Part shown: positions 6,016-11,919 of the stretch, piece by piece | Layout: every line of letters begins with the position of its first letter | Numbering within the stretch: position 1 is the stretch's first letter | DNA from: an uncultured Bacilli bacterium | Lineage (GTDB): Bacteria; Bacillota_I; Bacilli_A; RF39; UBA660 | Length of the DNA stretch: 14,543 nt | Reading direction: 5' to 3' | Assembly: GCA_947631895.1 (NCBI GenBank) | Contig: CANRMU010000013.1 | Span: 1 to 14,543, forward strand | Position numbers and translations under genes: made by a program | The notes under the pieces: model-generated | What the model was told of the DNA's origin: nothing | Seen by the model: only the letters and a program-made list of their open reading frames with translations | Databases searched by the model: none

Positions 6016-6045
6016 TCCCCTTCCTTTTTTATTAATTGAAGGGGA
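6016..6045 (-). promoter_or_regulatory. Leader hairpin hiding the ribosome binding site, copy 2
   Basis: In the mRNA, TCCCCTTC (6045-6038) pairs perfectly with GAAGGGGA (6023-6016), 8 base pairs around a 14-base loop. The 3' arm covers most of the GGGGAGG binding site. Compared with copy 1, the left arm gained C residues while the right arm gained G residues, a compensatory change that supports the stem. Confidence 0.75.
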
Positions 6046-6080
6046 AACACCTGATTTTATTTCATTTTGCATCCAATATC

Positions 6081-6109
6081 ATTATAGCAGACCCAATAAA
6101 TTATGTCAA
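6081..6109 (-). promoter_or_regulatory. Perfect consensus promoter of toxin-like mRNA, copy 2
   Basis: TTGACA (6109-6104), a 17-base spacer and TATAAT (6086-6081) with TGC before the -10. The start is predicted at G6074 and the leader is 69 bases. Exact sigma-A consensus plus an extended -10 predicts very high transcription. Confidence 0.9.
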
Positions 6110-6169
6110 CATTTTAGCCCACAATTAATTCTTTCTTTTTTCTTTCAAATATAGTATTATGTATACAGA
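6104..6169. repeat. Divergent-promoter repeat block, second copy
   Basis: The 61-of-66 match to 5750-5815. It holds the -35 of the copy 2 mRNA promoter and the + strand promoter of the third, partial copy. The differences weaken the + strand promoter. Confidence 0.9.
6132..6160 (+). promoter_or_regulatory. Promoter of third + strand RNA, weakened
   Basis: TTTCTT (6132-6137), a 17-base spacer and TATTAT (6155-6160). Relative to copy 2, the -35 lost its G and the extended -10 TGA became TAG, while the downstream GTATACAGAT (6161-6170) is unchanged. It is probably active but weaker. Confidence 0.55.
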
Positions 6170-6278
6170 TAACGCAAATAAGTGTTATTGGTACATTTTT
6201 TATTAATTAAATAATAATTTTAATATTATTATTAAGTGAAAATATCCGAATCTACATAAGTTGATTCGGATATTTTTT
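6167..6278 (+). ncRNA. Orphan third small RNA of the array
   Basis: A predicted RNA of about 112 nt between the copy 3 promoter and a strong terminator, so its length matches copies 1 and 2. Its 5' end keeps CAGAT but then forms a different hairpin: ATAACGC (6169-6175) with GTGTTAT (6182-6188) around AAATAA. A GGTACATTTTT stretch recalls GGATACATTCT of copy 1. The TCAGATG arms are gone and the terminator sequence is new. No peptide gene lies opposite it. It may be a decayed antitoxin whose toxin was lost, or an RNA with a new target. Confidence 0.5.
6239..6278 (+). terminator. Terminator of third + strand RNA
   Basis: AAAATATCCGAATC (6239-6252) pairs perfectly with GATTCGGATATTTT (6263-6276), 14 base pairs around a 10-base loop, with the T run continuing to 6278. 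On the - strand it could back up the rplQ terminator. Confidence 0.85.
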
Positions 6279-6311
6279 AAAAAAAAGAACTCATCTTTTT
6301 TGATAAGCTCT
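6279..6311 (-). terminator. Terminator of the ribosomal protein operon
   Basis: Read on the - strand, AGAGCTTATC (6311-6302) pairs with GATGAGTTCT (6295-6286), 10 pairs with two G-U, around an AAAAAA loop, followed by eight T (6286-6279). The left arm includes the first two bases of the TAG stop of rplQ, so the terminator starts within the stop codon. Confidence 0.85.
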
Positions 6312-6651
6312 ATACTAATTCTAATTTAACTTGTAAAGCGTCATCGCCAATACGTTCAACTAATTTAGTAATTCTTGTATATCCACCATTACGGTCTTCA
6401 TAAGTTTTTGCTAATTCATCAAATACTTTACTTACTACTTCATTATCATTATGAACAAATGCTAAAGCTTTACGACGTGAAACTAAAGTTCCTTTTTTTC
6501 CATAAGTAATTAGTTTATCAACAAACTTACGAACTTCTTTGGCACGAGCTTCAGTAGTAATAACACTACCATTTAAAATGACAGTTTTAGTAAGTCCAGC
6601 AAGAATACTTCTTCTTTTTCTAGATTCTCTTCCTAATTTACGATAAGCCAT
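6310..6651 (-). CDS. rplQ: 50S ribosomal protein bL17
   Basis: 113 residues, close to the usual bacterial length. It opens with MAYRKLGRESRKRRSIL, the classical bL17 start, and keeps TEARAKEVRKFVDKLITYGKKG in the middle and the GGYTRI loop near residue 90. It is a large-subunit protein near the exit-tunnel side of the ribosome and contacts 23S rRNA. The ATG is preceded by AAGGAGG. It is the last gene of the operon, 13 bases after rpoA, as in Bacillus, and runs straight into a terminator that overlaps its stop codon. Confidence 0.97.
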   Translation of the reverse strand: MAYRKLGRESRKRRSILAGLTKTVILNGSVITTEARAKEVRKFVDKLITYGKKGTLVSRRKALAFVHNDNEVVSKVFDELAKTYEDRNGGYTRITKLVERIGDDALQVKLELV

Positions 6652-6664
6652 TTTTTATACCTCC

Positions 6665-7609
6665 TTAATCGCGGAACTTAAGTCCCATTTCTTCTACTTT
6701 ATCTAATACTTCTTTAAGTGATTTCTTACCTAAATTACGTATTTTATTAACTTCATTTTCTTTCTTATTAATTAAATCTTGAACGGTATGAATACCAGCT
6801 CTTTTTAAACAATTATAAGCTCTAACTGAGAATTCAATTTCTTCAATAGGAGTTTCAAGGGTCTTAGTAATTGTATCAACTTGTTTTTCAGCCATAATAC
6901 CAGCTACATCACTAATTGAATTTATATCAGCTATAATATTAAAATGTTCAATTAAAATCTTACTTGCTAAAGCCATACATTCTTCTGGAGTAATACTTCC
7001 ATTAGTTGTAACTTCCATAATTAATTTATCAAAGTTTTCATCATGTCCAACTCTAGCACCTTCTACTTCATAAAATACTTTTTCAACTGGACTATATAGT
7101 GAATCAATAGCAATAACACTTAATTTATTTTCACCATATAATTTTTGATTCTCTTTAGAATCAACATAACCATGACCATTATTACATGTAATGGTAATAT
7201 CGATTTTTCCACCTTCAACTAAATTACAAATCACTAAATCGGGATTAATAATTTCAATATCAGGATCATGTTCAATCATACCAGCTGTAACAGGACCTGG
7301 TTTATTAGCATTTAAATGCATTGTATGTTCTTCTTCAGAATGATTTTTTAATACTAAACTTTTAAAATTTAAAACAATTGTTGTAACGTCTTCATAAACT
7401 CCATCAATTTTTTGGAATTCATGTAAAACACCATCAATTTTAATAGTTGTAACTGCACATCCAGGCATGCTTGATAACATTACACGACGAAGTGCTGTTC
7501 CAAGTGTATCACCAAAACCTCTAGCAAGTGGTTCTAGCTCAAATTTGCCAAAATGGTTACTTTCTTGATATTCAGTAATTTTGTACTCTGGTTTTTCAAA
7601 TTTAATCAT
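6665..7609 (-). CDS. rpoA: DNA-directed RNA polymerase subunit alpha
   Basis: 314 residues, the normal length. The N-terminal dimerisation domain (about 1-230) shows the conserved GFGDTLGTALRRVMLSS (31-47), which contacts beta and beta'. The C-terminal domain (about 253-314) shows SVRAYNCLKRAGI (261-273) and RNLGKKSL (291-298), which bind UP-element DNA and activators. Arg263 and Asn266 correspond to the DNA-contacting residues of the E. coli domain. A linker of about 20 residues joins the two domains. It lies between rpsK and rplQ in the canonical alpha-operon position, 20 bases after rpsK, with a CUCU-rich spacer on the + strand that reads as AGAGGGGAA upstream of the start. Confidence 0.98.
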   Translation of the reverse strand: MIKFEKPEYKITEYQESNHFGKFELEPLARGFGDTLGTALRRVMLSSMPGCAVTTIKIDGVLHEFQKIDGVYEDVTTIVLNFKSLVLKNHSEEEHTMHLNANKPGPVTAGMIEHDPDIEIINPDLVICNLVEGGKIDITITCNNGHGYVDSKENQKLYGENKLSVIAIDSLYSPVEKVFYEVEGARVGHDENFDKLIMEVTTNGSITPEECMALASKILIEHFNIIADINSISDVAGIMAEKQVDTITKTLETPIEEIEFSVRAYNCLKRAGIHTVQDLINKKENEVNKIRNLGKKSLKEVLDKVEEMGLKFRD

Positions 7610-7629
7610 TAATAATTCCCCTCTCTTGA

Positions 7630-8013
7630 TTAATTTCTAGGTCTTTTTGGTGGACGACAACCATTATGTGGAACTGGTGTTTCATCAGCTATACTAGTTA
7701 CTTCAAGACCAATAGCTTGTAATGAACGAATAGCGTTTTCTCTACCTGCACCTAAACCTTTAGTTAAAACCTCAACTTTTCTAACTCCACTTTCCATTGC
7801 TGATTTACCAGCAGCTTCAGCAGCTAATCCGGCAGCATATGGAGTTTTCTTCTTTGAACCTTTATATCCAACTGTTCCAGCAGATGCCCATGAAATTAAA
7901 TTTCCTTCTTTATCAGTAATTGTTACAATTGTATTATTATAATTTGATTTAATATGAACAACGGCTTCAGGGATATTCTTCTTAACTTTTCTTTTTCTTC
8001 TATTATATGCCAT
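7630..8013 (-). CDS. rpsK: 30S ribosomal protein uS11
   Basis: 127 residues. The start MAYNRRKRKVKKNIPEAVVH, the central SWASAGTVGYKGSKKKTPYAA and the C-terminal HNGCRPPKRPRN are standard uS11. It sits on the platform of the small subunit next to the 3' end of 16S rRNA, close to the mRNA exit where the Shine-Dalgarno duplex forms. AGGAGGTAAATA before ATG is a strong start signal. It lies 14 bases downstream of rpsM. Confidence 0.98.
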   Translation of the reverse strand: MAYNRRKRKVKKNIPEAVVHIKSNYNNTIVTITDKEGNLISWASAGTVGYKGSKKKTPYAAGLAAEAAGKSAMESGVRKVEVLTKGLGAGRENAIRSLQAIGLEVTSIADETPVPHNGCRPPKRPRN

Positions 8014-8027
8014 AAATTATTTACCTC

Positions 8028-8402
8028 CTATTTACCTGCTTTTTTCTTATTAGCTACTACTTTACCCTTACCTTTACGAGTATGAGCATTACGATTAGTT
8101 CTTTGACCTCTAACCGGAAGTCCTTTTTTATGACGAACTCCTTGATAGCAGTTAATTTCCATTTTCCCTTTAATATTCATTGAAACTTCACGACGTAGGT
8201 CACCTTCAACTAGATGATTATCAACTTCTTTTCTTAATTTAGCAATTTCATCATCAGTTAAATCTTTAACCTTTTTAGAACTTTCAACTCCTGCAGCTTC
8301 ACAAATTTGTCTAGCTAAACTTCTACCAATACCATAAATAGCTGTTAGACCAATACAAACATGTTTTTCACTAGGTAATTCAATATTTTTAATTCTTGCC
8401 AT
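8028..8402 (-). CDS. rpsM: 30S ribosomal protein uS13
   Basis: 124 residues with MARIKNIELPSEKHVCIGL at the start, the helix-two-turn-helix region YGIGRSLARQIC (24-35), EGDLRREVSMNIKGKMEI (66-83) and the basic tail ending RTNRNAHTRKGKGKVVANKKKAGK. It belongs to the small-subunit head and contacts the P-site tRNA and the B1 bridges. Its ribosome binding site AGGAGG overlaps the stop codon of rpmJ, so translation of the two is probably coupled. Gene order rpmJ-rpsM-rpsK-rpoA is the standard alpha operon of Bacilli. Confidence 0.98.
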   Translation of the reverse strand: MARIKNIELPSEKHVCIGLTAIYGIGRSLARQICEAAGVESSKKVKDLTDDEIAKLRKEVDNHLVEGDLRREVSMNIKGKMEINCYQGVRHKKGLPVRGQRTNRNAHTRKGKGKVVANKKKAGK

Positions 8403-8412
8403 TATTTACCTC

Positions 8413-8529
8413 CTATTTACCTTGTCTTTGTTTGTGTTTAGGGTTTTCACAAATAACCATAACACGTCCATTTCTTTTAATTATTTTACACTTATTACAA
8501 ATTGGCTTGACTGACGCTCTGACTTTCAT
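8413..8529 (-). CDS. rpmJ: 50S ribosomal protein bL36, zinc-binding form
   Basis: A 38-residue protein, the usual bL36 length, beginning MKVRASVKPICNKCK and ending KHKQRQGK. Cys11, Cys14, Cys27 and His32 form the zinc ribbon, so this is the C+ (zinc-dependent) paralogue; no zinc-free version is visible in the window. It binds 23S rRNA in the large subunit. The start ATG 8529 is preceded by GGAGG seven to eleven bases upstream. It lies between infA and rpsM, exactly as in Bacillus. Confidence 0.97.
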   Translation of the reverse strand: MKVRASVKPICNKCKIIKRNGRVMVICENPKHKQRQGK

Positions 8530-8544
8530 AATAATTTACCTCCA

Positions 8545-8826
8545 TTATCTTTTATTCCATGTTATACGCCCACGTGTTAAATCATAAGGAGAAAGTTCAA
8601 TGGTGACTGTATCACCTGGTAAAATACGAATCATGTTTACTCGCATTTTACCAGAAACGTAGGCTTCTACAGTATAACCATTTTCTAATTCTACTAAGTA
8701 GTCTCCTCCTTTTAAAACATCAACTACTTTACCTTCTACTTCAAGTTTATCACTTTTAGCAGTTGGAACTTTTTTTACGACATCTTTGCTTTGCAAATTA
8801 CTTTTTTTAAAACTTTTTTTAGCCAT
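8545..8826 (-). CDS. infA: Translation initiation factor IF-1 with basic N-terminal extension
   Basis: 93 residues, against about 72 in most bacteria. Residues 25-93 are a complete OB-fold IF-1: KLEVEGKVVDVL, GYTVEAYVSGKMR, IRILPGDTVTIELSPYDLTRGRIT. IF-1 blocks the A site of the 30S subunit during initiation and helps IF-2 and IF-3. The first 24 residues (MAKKSFKKSN and on) are an added segment rich in Lys and Ser. No start codon with a ribosome binding site occurs between the ATG at 8826 and the core; the only in-frame candidate is TTG at codon 11. So the extension looks genuine. The gene begins 3 bases after map ends, indicating translational coupling. Confidence 0.95.
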   Translation of the reverse strand: MAKKSFKKSNLQSKDVVKKVPTAKSDKLEVEGKVVDVLKGGDYLVELENGYTVEAYVSGKMRVNMIRILPGDTVTIELSPYDLTRGRITWNKR

Positions 8827-8829
8827 AAA

Positions 8830-9576
8830 TCATTCTCCCGTTAATATTTCGTAACCATCTTTGGTTACCACTATAGTATGTTCAAAATGAGCTGAGTAAC
8901 TTTCATCATCTGTTGCAATTGTCCAGTCATCATCTAACATACAAATATCTTTTGAACCCATATTAATCATTGGTTCAATGGCTAAGGTCATTCCCTCTTT
9001 TAAAGTATGCCCTTTGCCTTTTTCCCCAAAATTAGGAACTTCTGGATCTTCATGCATATTAGTACCAATACCATGACCAACTAGTTCTTCAACTACACCA
9101 TAACCAAATTGTCTAGCATAACTACTAATTGCATAACCAATATCTCCAATTTTAGCACCTGGTTTTACAACAGATAGACCAACTTTTAAAGCTTCTTCAG
9201 TTCGTAAGACAAAATTTTTAACATCTTCACTTACTTCCCCAACTAAATAGGTTCTTGTCATGTCGCTTTCATAGCCATCTTTTCTAACTGTAAAATCAAG
9301 TTTAACAATGTCACCACTTCTTAGTTTTCGCTTACTAGGTATCCCATGGACTACTTCATCGTTAACTGATATACAAGTATGTCCTGGAAAACCATCATGC
9401 TGATAACAAGAACAGTAACCTCCATGATTCGTTACAAACGAATTAATCAATCTATCAAGCTCTAAAGTTGTAACACCTGGCTTAATAAATTTTTCAATGT
9501 ACTGGTGGGCTAAGTAATTAATATGTCCAGCTTCTCTCATTAATTTGACTTCTCTTGGACTTTTAATACTAATCAC
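8830..9576 (-). CDS. map: Type I methionine aminopeptidase
   Basis: 248 residues. It removes the N-terminal Met from nascent proteins. All five metal ligands and the catalytic His can be placed: His77 (VVHGIP), Asp94 (LDFTV), Asp105 (SDMTRT), His168 (VGHGIG), Glu201 (AIEPM) and Glu232 (FEHTIVVT). No N-terminal zinc-finger extension is present, so it is the short type Ia form. The start is GTG 9576, inside the end of adk (8-base overlap), with AGGTG six bases before it. The context secY-adk-map-infA is the conserved one. Cys55, Cys57 and Cys68 lie near the pocket; I cannot say whether they matter. Confidence 0.97.
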   Translation of the reverse strand: MISIKSPREVKLMREAGHINYLAHQYIEKFIKPGVTTLELDRLINSFVTNHGGYCSCYQHDGFPGHTCISVNDEVVHGIPSKRKLRSGDIVKLDFTVRKDGYESDMTRTYLVGEVSEDVKNFVLRTEEALKVGLSVVKPGAKIGDIGYAISSYARQFGYGVVEELVGHGIGTNMHEDPEVPNFGEKGKGHTLKEGMTLAIEPMINMGSKDICMLDDDWTIATDDESYSAHFEHTIVVTKDGYEILTGE

Positions 9577-10204
9577 TTAAAACACCTACCAAACATTCTA
9601 GAGTACTCGTTTGATCTACCGCATTATTGCTAATCACTTTCAAACGTCCCAAATTCTTATAATACTCTACTAAAGGATAAGTACTCGTCATATATTGTTG
9701 ATACCGAATTTTAAAAGTCTCTTCATTATCATCACTACGCGATAATAACTTCTCATGACATATATCACAAATTCCATCAACCTCTGGCTTAAATTCTTTA
9801 ATGCGATTATTATATGTTTTATGACACTTTGGACAAACGCATCTTCCTAATACGCGGTCTAGTAAAATACTCTCGTCCACTGAAACATAGACAACCACAT
9901 AATTTAAACCGTTTAATATTATATCAAGAACTTTCGCTTGTTGCAACGTTCTTGGTACTCCATCTAAAATAAATGGCTTACCTTTTGGCAATTCATTAAT
10001 TGCCTCTTTAATAATATCTAGCATTATTTCATCTGATATTAAATTACCCGTTTTAAGCATTTCGGCTAATTCATTATCAACTAAGGCTTTTTTTCTTAAT
10101 AAATCCCCAGTTGATAAATGTTCATAACCATACTTATTAACTAGATATTCGCTTAATGTTCCTTTACCACAAGCAGGTGGGGCTATAAAAATGACACTTT
10201 TCAT
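9569..10204 (-). CDS. adk: Adenylate kinase, long zinc-LID form, variant P-loop
   Basis: 211 residues. It interconverts ATP + AMP and 2 ADP in the cytosol. Motifs: STGDLLR (31-37) and DGVPRT (81-86) for AMP binding; GRCVCPKC with Cys124 and Cys127, and Cys146 and Cys149, forming the four-Cys zinc LID typical of Gram-positive enzymes; and SRSDDNEETFKIR (155-167). The P-loop reads APPACGKGT at 8-16 where the family has G-x-P-G-x-G-K-G-T: both early Gly positions are Ala, but the Gly-Lys-Gly-Thr core is kept. All other catalytic residues are present, so it is probably active. Its ATG overlaps the TGA of secY (ATGA). Confidence 0.95.
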   Translation of the reverse strand: MKSVIFIAPPACGKGTLSEYLVNKYGYEHLSTGDLLRKKALVDNELAEMLKTGNLISDEIMLDIIKEAINELPKGKPFILDGVPRTLQQAKVLDIILNGLNYVVVYVSVDESILLDRVLGRCVCPKCHKTYNNRIKEFKPEVDGICDICHEKLLSRSDDNEETFKIRYQQYMTSTYPLVEYYKNLGRLKVISNNAVDQTSTLECLVGVLSD

Positions 10205-11475
10205 ATTCTACTTCTCTTATGCTCCCACTTACGACTTACTAAACCACTTTCAATTTGTTTATAAGTCTCAATAGCAACACCAACAACAATTAATAATCCT
10301 GTACCTCCAATCGCAATAGATTGAGATAGACCAGTTAATTTTGATACTACTATTGGTAAAGCAGCTATAACCGCAATAAAAATCGCGCCTACAAAAGTAA
10401 TTCTTCCCACAACTTTACTAATATATTCAGTTGTTTCCCTACCAGGTCTTACACCAGGAATATAAGCACCACTTTTATTTAAATCTTTACTCATTTCTTC
10501 AGGATTCATTGCCATAAAGGTATAGAAATAACTAAAGAAAATAATTAAAGCAATATATAAAACAAATCCTGTTGGTGAAGTATACATTATATAGTTATTA
10601 ACAAAATCAATAGCTCCTTGGTTACCTATAATATTAACGACAATATTAGGAATCGTAAGTAACATTGACGCAAAGATTACAGGCATTACTCCAGCATAAT
10701 TAATTTTAAGTGGTAAATAACTTTGTCTTGCACCATAAGCACTTACGGTTTTATTAGCATATTGAATTGGAATTTTTCTTTCGGCTAAAGTTAACCAAAT
10801 AATGCCAATAATTACTAAAAAGTACATTAATATATAAGCTACATAAAAGACAATACCAATCCATAATTCATGGTTACCTGAAGCAATAAAAGCATCATAT
10901 GAACCAGTAAATACAGCTGGTAAACTTAATACTATACTTGCCATGATTAATAAAGATTGACCATTACCAATACCTTTTTCTGTAATACGGTCTCCTAACC
11001 ATAATAGGAATGATGTACCAGCAGTCATTACTAAGGTAATCTTTAAAATCATACTAACATCACTAACTTTTAGTAAAAACACTGTCAACATATAGGCTTG
11101 AACAAAAGCTAAGATAATACCTAGATATCTAGTTATTCGATTAATCTTTTGTCTTCCTACATAACCTTGTTCTTTTAATTCTTTAAAATACGGAATAATA
11201 TCCATTTGTAACAATTGGGTTACAATTGATGCACTTATGTATGGAGAAACTCCTAAACCAAAGATACTAAAACGGTCAAATCCTCCACCACTCATTAAGT
11301 TAAAAATTCCCATGTAACCTAAGTTACCATATAGACTTTCTAACCAAGGAGCAGCCCAGACAATGGTAATTCCGGTACCTAAAGCATATATTCCTAAAAT
11401 AAGAAAAGTATATAAAATTCTTTTTCTTAAATCTTTAGCATCTTTAGAAAATATTTTAAAAGATTTTAAGGCCAT
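10201..11475 (-). CDS. secY: Preprotein translocase subunit SecY
   Basis: 424 residues with ten predicted membrane segments. It is the protein-conducting channel of the Sec system in the cytoplasmic membrane, working with SecE, SecG and SecA. The region GGGFDRFSIFGLGVSPYISA (about 63-82) covers the plug and the second membrane helix. NPEEMSKDLNKSGAYIPGVRPG (about 324-345) is the conserved large cytoplasmic loop before helix 9. The basic C-terminus ends HKRSRI. The stop is TGA, used inside an ATGA overlap with adk, which shows TGA is a terminator here. The ATG shares one base with the TAA of rplO, so the gene is translationally coupled to the ribosomal proteins upstream. Confidence 0.98.
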   Translation of the reverse strand: MALKSFKIFSKDAKDLRKRILYTFLILGIYALGTGITIVWAAPWLESLYGNLGYMGIFNLMSGGGFDRFSIFGLGVSPYISASIVTQLLQMDIIPYFKELKEQGYVGRQKINRITRYLGIILAFVQAYMLTVFLLKVSDVSMILKITLVMTAGTSFLLWLGDRITEKGIGNGQSLLIMASIVLSLPAVFTGSYDAFIASGNHELWIGIVFYVAYILMYFLVIIGIIWLTLAERKIPIQYANKTVSAYGARQSYLPLKINYAGVMPVIFASMLLTIPNIVVNIIGNQGAIDFVNNYIMYTSPTGFVLYIALIIFFSYFYTFMAMNPEEMSKDLNKSGAYIPGVRPGRETTEYISKVVGRITFVGAIFIAVIAALPIVVSKLTGLSQSIAIGGTGLLIVVGVAIETYKQIESGLVSRKWEHKRSRI

Positions 11476-11918
11476 TAAATCACCTCAGTTTTTCCACCAG
11501 CAGCTTCTATTTTAGTAACTGCAACACTTGAAAAACGATGTGCTTTAACAGTTAGTTTTTTCTTTAATTCGCCATTTGCTAATACTTTAACACCATCAAG
11601 TTGTTTCTTAATAATTCCACGACTTTTTAATACTTCTGGTGTTACTTCATCGCCATCATTAAAATATTTATCTAAATCACTTAAATTAATAACAGCGTAT
11701 TCCCTTCTAAAACGAGCATTATTAAATCCTCTTTTTGGAAGACGACGATATAAAGGAGATTGACCACCTTGGAACCAAGCTGAAATACTTACCCCACTTC
11801 TAGCTTTTTGTCCTTTTTCACCATGAGTAGATGTTTTACCCATTCCTGAACCAGGTCCACGTCCAACAATTTTTTTACTTTTCATTTCTTTTGTTTTTGG
11901 TAAACTTTCTAATCTCAT
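11475..11918 (-). CDS. rplO: 50S ribosomal protein uL15
   Basis: 147 residues. The Gly-rich N-terminal region IVGRGPGSGMGKTSTHGEKG and KARSGVSISAWFQGGQSPLYRRLPKRGF are standard uL15, an early-to-mid assembly protein of the large subunit. The ribosome binding site (GAGGAG) lies in the last codons of rpsE, and only one base separates the rpsE stop from this start. In most Bacilli rpmD (uL30) lies between these two genes; there is no room for it here. Confidence 0.97.
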   Translation of the reverse strand: MRLESLPKTKEMKSKKIVGRGPGSGMGKTSTHGEKGQKARSGVSISAWFQGGQSPLYRRLPKRGFNNARFRREYAVINLSDLDKYFNDGDEVTPEVLKSRGIIKKQLDGVKVLANGELKKKLTVKAHRFSSVAVTKIEAAGGKTEVI

Positions 11919-11919
11919 A

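Larger units (their letters stand above)
5410..6278. repeat. Tandem array of a small convergent RNA/peptide module (two full copies, one partial)
   Basis: The sequence repeats with a period of about 355-368 bases. Copy 1 runs from the + promoter at 5410 to about 5777, copy 2 from 5778 to about 6131, and a partial copy 3 from 6132 to 6278. Each full copy holds, in order, a + strand promoter, a short + strand RNA ending in a terminator hairpin, a - strand 25-codon gene, a leader hairpin over its ribosome binding site, and a - strand promoter. The untranslated parts are visibly more similar between copies than the two coding parts, which suggests selection on RNA pairing or gene conversion. Confidence 0.85.

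Noticed and set aside
6057..6065. ATG-AAA-TAA mini-frame in the leader of the copy 2 mRNA
   Set aside because: The corresponding place in copy 1 has no ATG and there is no binding site, so it is probably chance.
5410..6278. CRISPR array or insertion sequence
   Set aside because: The repeated TCAGATG segments belong to hairpins in promoter-driven RNAs. There are no uniform repeats and spacers, no transposase, and no target-site duplications.
8396..8587. + strand frame of 63 codons opposite rpmJ/rpsM
   Set aside because: It is a shadow of the clearly identified bL36 gene, with no binding site or family resemblance.
10201..10204. Possible Mycoplasma-type code (TGA read as Trp)
   Set aside because: secY ends at TGA within an ATGA overlap, at the normal SecY length. 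Trp residues elsewhere are TGG. The standard code fits.
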